Positions 54,949-64,000 are shown, counted from the first letter of the stretch. The stretch: 64,000 nucleotides of DNA from Carboxylicivirga marina (GCF_016612505.1 NZ_JAENRR010000017.1:25069-89068), one strand, 5' to 3'. Translations and numbers: made by a program. Notes: generated from the letters alone by a model not told the origin.

Positions 54949-55023
54949 TCGGGGTACCAGGATTCGAACCTGGGACCCCCTGGTCCCAAACCAGGTGCGC
55001 TAACCGGACTGCGCTACACCCCG
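54949..55023 (-). tRNA. tRNA-Pro(TGG), first tandem copy
   Basis: Same cloverleaf as 54807-54881, with anticodon TGG and no encoded CCA. Transcribed before it in the same minus-strand cluster. The duplicated block of about 80 bp also includes a few flanking bases (GTAG on the 3' side). Confidence 0.97.
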
Positions 55024-55045
55024 AATAATGAATTTCAAAATTTTG

Positions 55046-55132
55046 CGGAGAGTGGGGGATTCGAACCCCCGGTACGGTTGCCCGTACGTCAGTTTAGCAA
55101 ACTGGTGGTTTCAGCCACTCACCCAACTCTCC
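55046..55132 (-). tRNA. tRNA-Ser(GCT)
   Basis: An 87-base class II tRNA on the minus strand. The acceptor is GGAGAGT/ACTCTCC. The anticodon loop TTTGCTAA gives anticodon GCT (codons AGC/AGU). A long variable arm (GTACGGGCAACCGTAC) and T-arm GGTTCGAATCC are present. First gene of the three-tRNA cluster. Confidence 0.96.
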
Positions 55133-55307
55133 TTTTTCATCCCTTTCTTTAAAGAGAAACAATCGCTCTAGCTCTCCAATCCTGCGCCCCCTTTGCGATT
55201 GCGATTGCAAAAGTAGCAAATAGAATTAAACCTCCAAAATTAAAATGAAAAAATTGAACACATTTTATTCGTTCCATTTCGTTCAACTCGCCTAACTAAT
55301 TATTGGT

Positions 55308-55336
55308 CAAAAAAAAAGCTACCCTCAGGTAGCTTT
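55308..55336 (-). terminator. Terminator of the floA operon
   Basis: AAAGCTACC (55315-55323) and GGTAGCTTT (55328-55336) form a perfect 9-bp stem with CTCA loop. On the minus strand it is followed by a run of T (55308-55317). It directly follows the floA stop codon. Confidence 0.85.
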
Positions 55337-55344
55337 AAAAAAAA

Positions 55345-56325
55345 TTAATCTTTTTTCGGAGGCTTACTGCCTGGCTTGGCAATTGAGTCTCTCATGGCCG
55401 TATCGGCTTCAATATTTTTATACTTTTGATAATCCATCACTCCCAGATTACCATTCCTAAAAGCATCTGCAAGAGCCTTAGGAACTTCTGCTTCGGCTTC
55501 AATTACCTTTGCACGTGCTTCCTGAGCTTTGGCTTTCATTTCCTGCTCTAATGCAACAGCCATCGCTCTTCTTTCTTCAGCTTTAGCTTGTGCAATATTC
55601 TTATCTGCATCGGCCTGATCAATTTGTAATCCGGCACCAATATTTTTACCAATATCGATATCAGCAATATCAATTGACAGAATTTCAAATGCTGTACCGG
55701 CATCTAATCCTTTTTCTAATACAACTTTTGAGATTGAGTCAGGATTTTCTAATACCGCTTTATGAGATATTGAAGAACCAATAGATGACACGATACCTTC
55801 GCCTACACGTGCCAATACAGTTTCCTCTCCTGCTCCACCAACCAATTGTTTGATATTAGCACGAACTGTCACACGAGCCTTCGCAATTAACTGGATACCG
55901 TCTTTAGCAACAGCTGCTACCGGAGGAGTATCAATCACCTGCGGATTTACAGACATTTGTACCGCCTCAAATACATCGCGCCCGGCCAGGTCAATAGCTG
56001 TAGCCATCTGGAAATTCAACTCAATATTCGCTTTTGCAGCTGATACCAGCGCATGAACAACTCGCTCGACATGACCACCAGCTAAATAATGCGCTTCTAA
56101 TTCATCACGCTTTATTTCCGATAATCCGGCCTTAGAGGCTTCAATTAATGCCCTTACAATAACACCCGGAGGCACTTTACGAATACGCATTAATACAAGT
56201 TGTATTAACGAAATTCGCACCCCTGACACTAAAGCTGAAAACCAAAGTAAGATTGGCACATAATACATGAATAAGAATACAACGACAATGACCGCTGCTA
56301 TCAAAAAAATAGGACCTAACTCCAT
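55345..56325 (-). CDS. floA: Flotillin-like membrane protein FloA
   Basis: A 326-residue FloA (UPF0365/YqfA) protein. One N-terminal hydrophobic hairpin (residues 4-40) is followed by the flotillin/SPFH-type domain. Characteristic blocks are [37 protein letters not shown] and [19 protein letters not shown] long Ala/Glu/Lys coiled-coil segment follows ([20 protein letters not shown]). FloA scaffolds functional membrane microdomains. Its NfeD partner lies 4 bases upstream in the same operon, the usual arrangement. Length and start match the family. Confidence 0.95.
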   Translation of the reverse strand: MELGPIFLIAAVIVVVFLFMYYVPILLWFSALVSGVRISLIQLVLMRIRKVPPGVIVRALIEASKAGLSEIKRDELEAHYLAGGHVERVVHALVSAAKANIELNFQMATAIDLAGRDVFEAVQMSVNPQVIDTPPVAAVAKDGIQLIAKARVTVRANIKQLVGGAGEETVLARVGEGIVSSIGSSISHKAVLENPDSISKVVLEKGLDAGTAFEILSIDIADIDIGKNIGAGLQIDQADADKNIAQAKAEERRAMAVALEQEMKAKAQEARAKVIEAEAEVPKALADAFRNGNLGVMDYQKYKNIEADTAMRDSIAKPGSKPPKKD

Positions 56326-56329
56326 TTAT

Positions 56330-56797
56330 TTATATTTTGGGTTTGACAATTATATATGTTTTAAATACTTCTTTAACAACAACAATGGTGTTCTCATCAA
56401 CAAAATGCCCCGGACATTTCCCTTCAATAACTTCACCGTTAACAATAACTTTACCAATTGGATTTAAACGAGTAACGGCTGTTCCTTCATCACCTACATG
56501 AATATTGCTTTCTTCAACAGTTTCCACTTTACCATCAACATTAGTGTGTAACATCAAGCGATTCCATGTTTTAGATCGAAAAGACAATACAAGCATTAAA
56601 ATACCGGCAAATAAGGTACTAAACAAAGCAATATTGCCATACATACTACCATATCCCTGATATGTTAAAAATACTCCACCTGCTGTAAAAATCAGGCCAC
56701 CAATCCCGGCGATTGTAACTCCTGGAAAAACAAAAAATTCGAGAATAAAAAGGAATAAACCTAAAAGGATTATTAAAACGATAACAAGTGCTGACAT
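56330..56797 (-). CDS. NfeD-family membrane protein
   Basis: A 155-residue protein with three hydrophobic segments in the first 85 residues (LVIVLIILLGLFLFILEFFVFPG and two more), followed by the OB-fold NfeD C-terminal domain (VGDEGTAVTRLNPIGKVIVNGEVIEGKCPG). This is the short NfeD1b type that accompanies flotillin-like proteins and lacks the protease part. It lies between clpS and floA, with 4-base gaps on both sides. It probably works with FloA in membrane domains. Confidence 0.93.
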   Translation of the reverse strand: MSALVIVLIILLGLFLFILEFFVFPGVTIAGIGGLIFTAGGVFLTYQGYGSMYGNIALFSTLFAGILMLVLSFRSKTWNRLMLHTNVDGKVETVEESNIHVGDEGTAVTRLNPIGKVIVNGEVIEGKCPGHFVDENTIVVVKEVFKTYIIVKPKI

Positions 56798-56801
56798 ATA
56801 C

Positions 56802-57077
56802 TTATTGGATTGTAACTAAAAGACGTTCTTCAGACAGTTGCTCTTTGAGCGCTAATAAATCATCTATATTGCCTGACTTTATTTGACATGAACCAGTATA
56901 ATGCGTTAAAAAGGCGCACTGCTCTGCCTGTATAGCATCATGTTCACAAATATCACATAGTGCATCAATAACGTGGTCAAAAGAATTTTCATCATCATTA
57001 TGAAGTGTCAGCGTACGTATTTCGTTACCGTTGCCCTTCATATTATGCTCTTCGCTTCGTTTACCAAATGAAACCAT
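56802..57077 (-). CDS. clpS: ClpS-like adaptor of the Clp protease
   Basis: A 91-residue protein with the ClpS core: LTLHNDDENSFDHVIDALCDIC, then ECAF-like helix and HYTGSCQIKSG. ClpS delivers N-degron substrates to ClpAP. The NDD motif that contacts the substrate N-terminus is present. The N-terminal extension (about 20 residues) is typical in length. The gene stands at the head of the NfeD-floA group, 51 bases after the SPOR-domain gene. A start at Met13 is possible and would give 79 residues. Confidence 0.85.
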   Translation of the reverse strand: MVSFGKRSEEHNMKGNGNEIRTLTLHNDDENSFDHVIDALCDICEHDAIQAEQCAFLTHYTGSCQIKSGNIDDLLALKEQLSEERLLVTIQ

Positions 57078-57128
57078 ATCTTAAAAGTTTCTATAAATTA
57101 ACCATATTTTTTTGTGAAAAACTAATTT

Positions 57129-59585
57129 CTACTCCTTGAGTTCTTCGGTTAAATTAATTTGCTTACCATCTTTAAAAACCACGATAAAGGCACCTGCAAA
57201 TCCGGCTTCCTGAACCTTTATTATATCCTTTTGTGCTTCAGTATATGATGGATACTTTCCTGCAAAATACTTGGTTAAATCTTTATTCGAAATACCTACT
57301 TTTGATATTGGTGGAATTTTGGCAACAGCTTGTGCGTTTGGTTCATTCCTGAATACACCTATTTGAATTTTATAAACCAATTCTGACTCAACCTTCTTAA
57401 ATGCGTGTTCAACTACTTTGGCCGGCTCTGGCTCAAGTACATCTGCCCCTTGTAATTCCTGATAGGTTTTGGGCACTGTCGCTTTCTTTTCCTGTTTCTG
57501 CTGAACCGCACCCTTCTGCATTTCCGAATACTGAATCAAGCCATCTTCTTGAACATTGACGCCTGTGCGTTTGATGGCACCAGATTTTTCGTAACGAATA
57601 ACATCAAAACCATTAATCGGTGCAATCATATCCATGGCCTCCTTGAAGTATTCTTTGCTTTCACTTTGCATTTCTTGCAAAAATGCTAAATCAGCCGTTG
57701 TATTTAATAGTATTGTTTGCTGTAGCTTTTCATCATAAATCTGAAACTTATTGTTTAATGATTCATGGTACAATTTCAAAGCCGTCAACTTCAATTCCTT
57801 CGCTTTAAAAACCTGAGATTGAACTGTGAAGTCTTCATTTACACTATCCTTATTGCGAATTACTGAAATAACTGACTCAGATTCAGCCGGTGCATCATTG
57901 GCTTCTTCTAACAGCTTAGAAGATTCTAAATTAAGAATATTACCCCACACGTAAAGAGAATCAGCATAATGTAACTGCCCGATCTCATCTTCATTAAAAA
58001 GTTGAGCATACATTTTCTCCAACTCATCGAGCCTTCTTTTAAACTCATCATCGGTATAAAAAGTGTATTCATCAGGAATGAAGATATCTTCAAAGTCAAT
58101 TTCTGATTTCTTTTCTACTTTCACTTGCGTATTCGAATAATAACGCCCAGCGGCAACCAATTCCTTGATTTTATTTTGCTCTTGCACACGAGCCTGATAA
58201 AAACTACGTTCAATCTGTTCATCAAGTCCGTACACTTTCTTTTCCATTGATAAGATATCATTAACCAACATGGAGCGTTCAGTTTCTGAATTAGTACGTG
58301 CATAAGCGACACGTTTTTGTTTCATCAACATGGATAAGCTATCCTTTTGAAACTCCATGGTTTCCCCTTCAACAAAACGTCGCCTAGCCTCATCACTTTT
58401 AAAATGCTTTAATTGGCTATACTCTAAAGTATCAGCTACAACGAAATGAAACTGGGCTTCCGACTCTGATTTCTTTACTTCAACAACACCTCCTTGTGCT
58501 GTGCTTGCTAAGCCATTTTCAGAAAGAGATAAACCCGCCACAGATCGAACATCATTTAAATCCTGAACAAAATTACGAACTACCGAATCATCCCACTTAA
58601 TATTATAAACGATTAATATTGAATCGTTCGTTTCTCTATTGGAAGCAAACCATGCTAATTTGTTAAACTCATCGGCTACAAACAGGTAATCATCTTTGGG
58701 TGAATTAAATGGAATACCCATATTAACCGGATTAGCAAATGATTTACTATCGGCATCGTAATTAGCTTTATACAAATCATATCCGCCCAATCCTCCAGGC
58801 TTATTGGATGAAAAATAGATGATTGAGCCATCGATTACCACAAATGGGTAACAATCATCTGAATCGGAATTAATACCTGACAAGGCCTTACTTTCACTCC
58901 AACCATCAAGCAGTTTTTCCATTTTATGCAGGTTTCGCTGCCCTTCTTTTTTTAATGAAAAATAAACCTCATCACCTCTCTCTGTTTGATAAAGGATGTC
59001 GTTAGGATCCAATCCTGATTCAAAAAATTCTTTATTATGAATCACTCTGCCAACATCTTCAGCTGGATGGTAAACACTTAATATATTTTCATTTGGAATC
59101 GTATCACGCCTATAAACATCTAAATGATAGACCTTAGCTGCCTGTTGAAGTCCAAATTCACTTTCTATCTTATATTTCTCGGCTTTTTCATTTCTGATGT
59201 CAGAGGCTGAAGCGTATTTCAAAAAACGTTCGTACTGCTTTATGGCCTCTTCAAATTGATAACTTAACTGATAAGCACGTCCTAAATAATAATAAGCATC
59301 GCGACTTACTCCTTTTAAAGCAGCATACTTCAAACGTTTAACAGCTTGCGAAATATCATTATTGTTTTGAAGCAAGCAAATACCATAGTAGTAGTTGTAT
59401 TTGGTTTCACGATCATATTTTTTCAATAAGTAACGATAAGCTTCTTCGGCATCAAGGTAATTGCCTTCTTTAAATAAAACGAGTGCTTCTTTGGCTGTAT
59501 AAGTCTTATTTTGGGCTAAGCTTAACTCAGATAATCCAAGTTGAATTACAAATAGAATTAATGCTATGAACCGTATTTTATGCAT
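57129..59585 (-). CDS. Envelope protein with TPR, PD40 propeller and SPOR domains
   Basis: An 818-residue protein when started at the ATG at 59585, where a signal peptide begins (MHKIRFIALILFVIQLGLSEL). An upstream ATG at 59621 is less likely. TPR-like repeats occupy residues 25-150 (ALVLFKEGNYLDAEEAYRYL, YYLGRAYQLSYQFEEAIKQY). A PD40/WD40-like beta-propeller follows around 220-330 (IIYFSSNKPGGLGGYDLYKA). A long coiled region comes next. A C-terminal SPOR domain occupies about residues 740-805 (YKIQIGVFRNEPNAQAVAK). SPOR domains bind denuded peptidoglycan. The TPR-propeller plan recalls T9SS-linked PorE, which uses an OmpA domain for the same purpose. Not part of the PUL. Role unproven. Confidence 0.85.
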   Translation of the reverse strand: MHKIRFIALILFVIQLGLSELSLAQNKTYTAKEALVLFKEGNYLDAEEAYRYLLKKYDRETKYNYYYGICLLQNNNDISQAVKRLKYAALKGVSRDAYYYLGRAYQLSYQFEEAIKQYERFLKYASASDIRNEKAEKYKIESEFGLQQAAKVYHLDVYRRDTIPNENILSVYHPAEDVGRVIHNKEFFESGLDPNDILYQTERGDEVYFSLKKEGQRNLHKMEKLLDGWSESKALSGINSDSDDCYPFVVIDGSIIYFSSNKPGGLGGYDLYKANYDADSKSFANPVNMGIPFNSPKDDYLFVADEFNKLAWFASNRETNDSILIVYNIKWDDSVVRNFVQDLNDVRSVAGLSLSENGLASTAQGGVVEVKKSESEAQFHFVVADTLEYSQLKHFKSDEARRRFVEGETMEFQKDSLSMLMKQKRVAYARTNSETERSMLVNDILSMEKKVYGLDEQIERSFYQARVQEQNKIKELVAAGRYYSNTQVKVEKKSEIDFEDIFIPDEYTFYTDDEFKRRLDELEKMYAQLFNEDEIGQLHYADSLYVWGNILNLESSKLLEEANDAPAESESVISVIRNKDSVNEDFTVQSQVFKAKELKLTALKLYHESLNNKFQIYDEKLQQTILLNTTADLAFLQEMQSESKEYFKEAMDMIAPINGFDVIRYEKSGAIKRTGVNVQEDGLIQYSEMQKGAVQQKQEKKATVPKTYQELQGADVLEPEPAKVVEHAFKKVESELVYKIQIGVFRNEPNAQAVAKIPPISKVGISNKDLTKYFAGKYPSYTEAQKDIIKVQEAGFAGAFIVVFKDGKQINLTEELKE

Positions 59586-59872
59586 CAGGTAGTATGTTTC
59601 TGGTGAATTATAAAGTCCCAAAATTAAACATTACAAGAGAATTTACTAATTCACCATTGAAAATTAAAATAAATACGCCTTCCTGTCAAATCCTTCTTCT
59701 CTTAAACTATAAATTCATACTTCCACGTTTTTTATGTTTACATAGTACTGATTCGATGACTGTTAATAACTTTTGAACCATGCACAATATTAATCGTTCT
59801 TATTTAAATTATATTTGTAAATACGAATAGTGGCAGAACCAACCTGGTCTATTCACCTTAAAATCAATAAAG

Positions 59873-60331
59873 ATGCTTAAAGAAGGAGATAAAGCGCCTG
59901 TATTTAAAGGCCTCAATCAAGATGAAAAAGAGATTAGTTTAAATGATTTTTCAGGAAAAAAAATAATCTTATACTTCTACCCAAAGGACAATACACCTGG
60001 CTGCACTGCCGAATCATGTAACCTAAGTGAAAGTTATGATGATTTAACCTCCAAAGGATTTGAAGTTATTGGAGTGAGCCCCGACAGTATTGCATCCCAT
60101 CAAAAGTTTATTACTAAGCATAGCCTTCGCTTTAACCTTATTGCAGATACTGAAAAGGAAATACTGCAGCAGTACGACGCCTGGGGCTTAAAAAAGATGT
60201 ATGGCCGAGAGTACATGGGCGTATTACGCAAAACCTTCATCATTGATGAGTCAGGTGTGATTATTAAAATATTTGAAAAGGTAAAAACTAAGGACCACAC
60301 CAACCAAATACTTGGTGAGCTTGAATTATAA
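59873..60331 (+). CDS. bcp: Thioredoxin-dependent thiol peroxidase Bcp (peroxiredoxin Q)
   Basis: A 152-residue cytoplasmic peroxiredoxin that reduces hydrogen peroxide and organic hydroperoxides using thioredoxin. The active-site block [15 protein letters not shown] holds the peroxidatic Cys44 and the resolving Cys49 (five residues apart, as in E. coli Bcp). Length is normal. A TATATTTG -7-like element lies at 59810-59817. recA follows 41 bases later on the same strand. Confidence 0.97.
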   Translation: MLKEGDKAPVFKGLNQDEKEISLNDFSGKKIILYFYPKDNTPGCTAESCNLSESYDDLTSKGFEVIGVSPDSIASHQKFITKHSLRFNLIADTEKEILQQYDAWGLKKMYGREYMGVLRKTFIIDESGVIIKIFEKVKTKDHTNQILGELEL

Positions 60332-60372
60332 GAGACAACCCTAATAAGAAGAAACAGCTTAAAAATAAAATA

Positions 60373-61401
60373 ATGGCAGATAAGAAAGACAATAATGTGA
60401 ACAAAGAAAAGCTGAAAGCACTTCAGCTAACCATGGAGAAAATCGACAAGACCTATGGTAAAGGAACCATCATGAAAATGGATGATGAGGCAGTTGTAGA
60501 TATACCAGTCATTCAAACGGGTTCAATTGCTTTAAACATGGCCTTGGGAGTTGGTGGTTTTCCGCGCGGTAGAGTCATTGAGATTTACGGACCAGAATCA
60601 TCGGGTAAAACAACGCTGGCAATTCATGCCATTGCTGAAGCTCAAAAAGCTGGTGGTATTGCTGCCTTTATTGATGCCGAGCATGCTTTTGACCGCTTTT
60701 ATGCTGAGAAGTTAGGTGTTGACCTTGAAAATCTGTTGATTTCTCAGCCCGATAATGGTGAGCAAGCACTTGAAATTGCCGACCAATTGATTCGTTCTTC
60801 AGCCATTGATATTATTGTTATTGACTCGGTTGCAGCGCTAACTCCGAAAGCTGAAATTGAAGGTGACATGGGTGATTCAAGAATGGGATTACAAGCCAGA
60901 TTGATGTCGCAAGCACTTAGAAAATTAACATCTACCATTAACAAAACAAATACCACTTGTATCTTCATCAACCAGTTACGAGAAAAAATTGGCGTAATGT
61001 TTGGTAACCCTGAAACAACCACAGGTGGTAATGCTCTAAAATTCTATGCTTCTGTTCGTTTGGACATTCGTCGTGTAACACAGATAAAAGATGGTGAAAA
61101 TGTAGTTGGTAGCCACACTCGTGTGAAGGTGGTTAAAAACAAAGTTGCTCCTCCTTTTAAGAAAGCTGAGTTTGAAATTCGTTACGGCGAAGGAATCTCA
61201 AAAGTTGGCGAAATACTTGACATGGGCGTTGAACTGAACATTGTTAAAAAAAGCGGCTCATGGTTTAGCTATGGTGAAACAAAATTAGGACAAGGACGCG
61301 AAGCTGTTAAAGAGGTTATTAAAGATAATCCGGAATTAGCAGAAGAGCTTGAAGTAAAAATAATGGATGCAATTAAAACAAATGCATCACAAGGAAAATA
61401 A
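60373..61401 (+). CDS. recA: Recombinase RecA
   Basis: A 342-residue RecA of normal length. It binds single-stranded DNA and ATP, drives strand exchange and triggers SOS cleavage. The Walker A motif is GPESSGKTT (Lys79). Typical blocks are [49 protein letters not shown] and [22 protein letters not shown] (positions 196-217). Follows bcp in the same direction; a bidirectional terminator is at 61410. Confidence 0.99.
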   Translation: MADKKDNNVNKEKLKALQLTMEKIDKTYGKGTIMKMDDEAVVDIPVIQTGSIALNMALGVGGFPRGRVIEIYGPESSGKTTLAIHAIAEAQKAGGIAAFIDAEHAFDRFYAEKLGVDLENLLISQPDNGEQALEIADQLIRSSAIDIIVIDSVAALTPKAEIEGDMGDSRMGLQARLMSQALRKLTSTINKTNTTCIFINQLREKIGVMFGNPETTTGGNALKFYASVRLDIRRVTQIKDGENVVGSHTRVKVVKNKVAPPFKKAEFEIRYGEGISKVGEILDMGVELNIVKKSGSWFSYGETKLGQGREAVKEVIKDNPELAEELEVKIMDAIKTNASQGK

Positions 61402-61404
61402 ACC

Positions 61405-61439
61405 AAAAAAGGCGAGCACTCTGCTCGCCTCTATTTTTT
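61405..61439. terminator. Bidirectional terminator after recA
   Basis: AGGCGAGCA and TGCTCGCCT form a perfect 9-bp stem with a 3-base loop (61410-61430). A T run follows on the plus strand and an A run precedes it. It separates recA from the convergent gene at 61454. Confidence 0.9.
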
Positions 61440-61453
61440 ATTATCTTTTATCC

Positions 61454-61918
61454 TTATGGCTCCACTACTTTTAAGGCATAGTGAACATCTACCTTATAAT
61501 TCTCTGGAAACTTAGGCAGCAATAGCCATTTACGATTTTCAAATACTTTTCCCTGACGCTGAATCTGCGTTGTACCAAATGACGCAAAGTAAATTTCAAT
61601 ACGTTTATTTCTGTCATCACGCAGCACCTCAACCTTCGTTGTTTTAATGGCTGATTTACCATTACGCACATACTGACTGCAAACGACTACACTCTTTTTT
61701 ACGAAATTGATCTTACCAAAATCAATCGACTCACAATCGGCATTGTATTTTAAAGGTATCTTTTTCAATTCATCCAAACTGTGAGCTACTTCAAAACTAT
61801 TAATCTGCAAACAGTAACGAGGATCAATATTCAACTCTTTATAAACAACAGGTGTTTGAGCAACAAGATGTCCTCCACAAACAATTGTCAGAAAGAGAAT
61901 TAAAAGACTTTTTTTCAT
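61454..61918 (-). CDS. Secreted protein of unknown function
   Basis: A 154-residue protein with signal peptide (MKKSLLILFLTIVCGGHLVAQ). The mature part has three Cys (in PRYCLQ, NADCES and VVVCSQ) and several beta-strand-like stretches (KTTKVEVLRDDRNKRIEIYF). I do not recognise the family. It faces recA across the terminator at 61405-61439, and lies 54 bases upstream of the next minus-strand gene on the other side. Likely periplasmic. Confidence 0.75.
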   Translation of the reverse strand: MKKSLLILFLTIVCGGHLVAQTPVVYKELNIDPRYCLQINSFEVAHSLDELKKIPLKYNADCESIDFGKINFVKKSVVVCSQYVRNGKSAIKTTKVEVLRDDRNKRIEIYFASFGTTQIQRQGKVFENRKWLLLPKFPENYKVDVHYALKVVEP

Positions 61919-61972
61919 ATCCGCATACTAGATTTGTGTATAAACATACACTTTTCAAATCTAATAGGAAAA

Positions 61973-62332
61973 TTACTCAACAGCCAATTCTTTTCTATAT
62001 CGTTTTTGTTTTCTGATAAAAAGAATAACAAATAATGTTTTAATGACCACACCTCCTGTCAGTAACCAGGCATACATATGCAAAAGTTGTTCTGTTTTAC
62101 GCAAGTATACTGCAACAAATATTAAAGCTAAGCCAATTATTAAAAGAGCAATTTCGGAGCCGACTTTAACCAATCCGGAACGAACTCCTAAAATCATATA
62201 TAGTATTTTTAAGGTACCTCCAACACCAAAACTAATGGCAGCCCAAGGTCCCTCAAGGCCTACTACCTTAAAAATAATACCAAGCAAAATCAATGTTCCG
62301 CCAACCATTATTAAATATTTGATTTTATCCAT
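61973..62332 (-). CDS. Small integral membrane protein with four predicted membrane segments
   Basis: A 119-residue protein from the ATG at 62332 (MDKIKYLIMVGGTLILLG). An in-frame ATG at 62365 gives 11 extra residues of less likely leader. Four hydrophobic segments are seen (YLIMVGGTLILLGIIF; ISFGVGGTLKILYMIL; EIALLIIGLALIFVAVYL; WLLTGGVVIKTLFVILFI), with a basic C-terminus (RKQKRYRKELAVE). The first segment resembles GldL-type membrane helices, but the protein is too short to be GldL. Function unknown. Confidence 0.75.
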   Translation of the reverse strand: MDKIKYLIMVGGTLILLGIIFKVVGLEGPWAAISFGVGGTLKILYMILGVRSGLVKVGSEIALLIIGLALIFVAVYLRKTEQLLHMYAWLLTGGVVIKTLFVILFIRKQKRYRKELAVE

Positions 62333-62481
62333 ATGTACGTATATTGTTATGTGTTCATTTACCAAACAGCATCCAAAATAAATAGTTCAAACGTAATTTT
62401 CCCACTTTTATACAATATTATTTAGTATCTGAATATTCGATGCTTACATTTAAGTCCGAATTATAACAAAACTCAATTCTG

Positions 62482-63636
62482 ATGAAAAACTTTGGATTTC
62501 TGATATTCCTTGGCATTATATTAAGTATTCATTTTGCTGTTAATTATTACATATACCATAGAGGTGCACAATGGCTTACTACAATGCCCTCGTTAAAAAT
62601 AGCTTTCAGCTTTTTGATGCTGGTTTTAGTTATTTCGTACCCAGCCGGAAGATTTCTTGAACGTATTTGGTATTCGCCCGTTTCAAACACCTTACACTGG
62701 ATAGGTGCATTTTGGTTTGCTGGCATGCTATACTTTACCATCTTAATATTTGCTACTGATCTAGTTCGAATGCTAAATTACTTTTTACATTTCTTACCAA
62801 AATCGGGAACCGAAGCATTTAACAACCTTAAACTATATACCGGAATCGGCATTGCCTCTGTAGGAACACTGATTATACTTGGAGGTTTCTTAAATGCCTG
62901 GCATCCAAAAATCAACAAATACGACATTGACATTAACAAAATTGTTAAAGGAAAAAAGAATCTAAAGATTGTTGCCGCCTCAGACATTCATCTGGGTACT
63001 ATTATTGGCCCACGAAAAACCTATAAACTGGTTGAATCAATTAATGCACTCAAGCCCGACATTATTCTTTTTGCAGGCGACGTGGTTGATGAGGATGTTG
63101 GTCCCGTTATACGTCAAAATCTGGGCGAAAGTCTCAAAAAACTGTCAGCTCCTTTAGGTATTTACGCCTCAACCGGCAACCACGAATATATTGGAGGAGC
63201 CGAGCGATCAGTAAAATATCTCGAAGAACATGGTTTGGTCGTTATCCGCGATAGCTCTTATTTAATTCAGGATAACTTTTACATCATTGGCAGAGAAGAC
63301 CGTGATAAAAGCCGAATGAGTGGCAGCAGAAAGGAGGTTAACGAATTGACTAGTGCGCTAGATAAATCTAAACCGATGATTATGCTCGACCACCAGCCTT
63401 ACAATCTTGAAATACCACAAGCTGCAGGAATCGACCTTCAAATATCTGGCCATACACACCATGGACAGTTGTGGCCATTTGGCTATGTAACACAACGCAT
63501 CTTCGAACTTAGCAAAGGCTACCTTCAAAAAGGTGATAGTCATTTTATAGTCAGTACTGGATTTGGAACCTGGGGTCCGCCTGTTAGAACCGGAAACAGA
63601 CCAGAAATATTAGAAATCAACTTAAACTTCAAATAG
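62482..63636 (+). CDS. Membrane-anchored metallophosphoesterase
   Basis: A 384-residue protein. Four hydrophobic segments in the first 145 residues anchor it in the inner membrane. The calcineurin-type metallophosphoesterase domain follows, with SDIHLG, ILFAGDVVDED, STGNHEYI, LDHQPYN and ISGHTHHGQLWP in order, which are the complete metal-binding set. It belongs to the YkuE/YaeI-like group, some members of which act on lipid-linked phosphates (LpxH-like chemistry). The substrate is not predictable. It is convergent with the gene at 63638, leaving a single base between stops. Confidence 0.93.
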   Translation: MKNFGFLIFLGIILSIHFAVNYYIYHRGAQWLTTMPSLKIAFSFLMLVLVISYPAGRFLERIWYSPVSNTLHWIGAFWFAGMLYFTILIFATDLVRMLNYFLHFLPKSGTEAFNNLKLYTGIGIASVGTLIILGGFLNAWHPKINKYDIDINKIVKGKKNLKIVAASDIHLGTIIGPRKTYKLVESINALKPDIILFAGDVVDEDVGPVIRQNLGESLKKLSAPLGIYASTGNHEYIGGAERSVKYLEEHGLVVIRDSSYLIQDNFYIIGREDRDKSRMSGSRKEVNELTSALDKSKPMIMLDHQPYNLEIPQAAGIDLQISGHTHHGQLWPFGYVTQRIFELSKGYLQKGDSHFIVSTGFGTWGPPVRTGNRPEILEINLNFK

Positions 63637-63637
63637 C

Positions 63638-64000
63638 TTAAGCCGAAATTATTAGAGCGGAGTTTTCAATACTCTGCTCTATCGTTCCCTCATTAATCAA
63701 TTTCTGAATCTCCTTCAACTCTTTAGTCATTTTAAGTTTATTTGAGGAGTTGGTACAGTACTCAACCATCCCTTCCAATGCCAATACCTGAAGTGACTTA
63801 AGCGACTTATCGCTACCTTCTTCAATATAATTCATGGCAAAATAAAATAAATACAAATCCTGCATTACTGCATTATCAACAAACACGTCATTAAGCAATA
63901 CTTCATTTCCTACTATCTGCTTAAGGTGGGTTCTAAAAATTAGTTTTTTCAATTTTTGACTTGATAAAATCGCAGAACCCTTTAACGAAATTTTCAAATC
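63638..64000 (-). CDS. Hypothetical protein, partial (cut by right window edge)
   Basis: A frame of at least 120 codons on the minus strand, open to the window edge. A TTG at 63997 could be a start, but the frame continues upstream, so it is best read as a partial gene. The protein is helical and charged (SQKLKKLIFRTHLKQIVGNEV, KELKEIQKLINEGTIEQSIE) with no signal peptide in view. I do not recognise it. A hairpin (AGAGCGGAGT/ACTCTGCTCT, 63654-63680) lies in its last codons and could act as terminator for the convergent phosphoesterase gene. Confidence 0.6.
   Translation of the reverse strand, partial: DLKISLKGSAILSSQKLKKLIFRTHLKQIVGNEVLLNDVFVDNAVMQDLYLFYFAMNYIEEGSDKSLKSLQVLALEGMVEYCTNSSNKLKMTKELKEIQKLINEGTIEQSIENSALIISA

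Noticed and set aside
54807..55023. The identical tRNA-Pro copies as an assembly artefact
   Set aside because: The flanks differ on both sides and tandem identical tRNAs are common, so a real duplication is more likely.
1..64000. CRISPR arrays, rRNA genes, prophage structural genes or complete insertion sequences
   Set aside because: No regularly spaced direct repeats with spacers, rRNA-like sequence, phage genes or transposase genes were seen; the only mobility gene is the tyrosine recombinase.

Overview
The window looks like a chromosomal segment of a marine or otherwise polysaccharide-degrading member of the Bacteroidota, probably class Bacteroidia (Marinilabiliales-like; the exact genus cannot be read from this sequence). 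The evidence is a SusC/SusD pair, type IX secretion (T9SS) C-terminal sorting tails, an HU-like DNA-binding protein with a DUF4469-type C-terminus, an IntDOT-like tyrosine recombinase, a FloA/NfeD pair, moderate-to-low G+C and TAnnTTTG-like -7 elements.

About 1-53 kb is one large sulfatase-rich polysaccharide utilisation locus (PUL). I count ten S1-type sulfatases, three GH29 alpha-L-fucosidases, two GH141-like beta-helix enzymes, two further right-handed beta-helix proteins (one intact, one a pseudogene with two in-frame stops), one SusC/SusD pair, a T9SS-tailed surface protein in the usual glycan-binding-protein position, and a membrane-tethered AraC-type regulator with a sensor propeller but no kinase. 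The combination points to a sulfated, fucose-containing glycan such as a fucoidan or sulfated fucan. No endo-acting fucanase is recognisable here, so the substrate is an inference. The enzyme genes form several short tight operons bounded by hairpin terminators: GH29-sulfatase (7400 to 4173, minus); GH141-sulfatase (29899-34264); four sulfatases-GH29 (34501-42552); sulfatase-GH29-GH141 (42749-47842); a lone T9SS sulfatase (48107-49930); and a lone beta-helix protein (52648 to 50063, minus). The left end also holds three paralogous small secreted helical proteins (1-223, 399-776, 3633-4010). A SusC-SusD-surface protein block (23642 to 15429) is followed in the same direction by a 172-residue secreted protein and a 1346-residue macroglobulin-like protein.

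At 53.2-55.1 kb a tyrosine recombinase sits between the PUL and a minus-strand tRNA cluster (Ser-GCT, Pro-TGG, Pro-TGG). This is a typical boundary between an accessory island and the core chromosome. From 55.3 kb onward the genes are housekeeping: floA, an NfeD protein, clpS, a TPR-PD40-SPOR envelope protein, bcp, recA, two small conserved-looking proteins, a membrane-anchored metallophosphoesterase and a gene cut by the window edge.

Inferred working model: glycan fragments enter through SusC/D. Sulfatases and fucosidases, some on the surface through T9SS and most in the periplasm, remove sulfate and fucose. The one-component AraC sensor controls the locus, possibly through 21-bp-spaced direct repeats seen in three enzyme promoters. 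The most unusual observations are a 117-bp two-hairpin repeat that abuts two stop codons in opposite orientations, lysine/asparagine-rich tails on three consecutive sulfatases, non-canonical sulfatase maturation motifs (CMGAR, CMASR, CIASR, CCPAR, CSPTR), and a doubly nonsense-mutated beta-helix gene.
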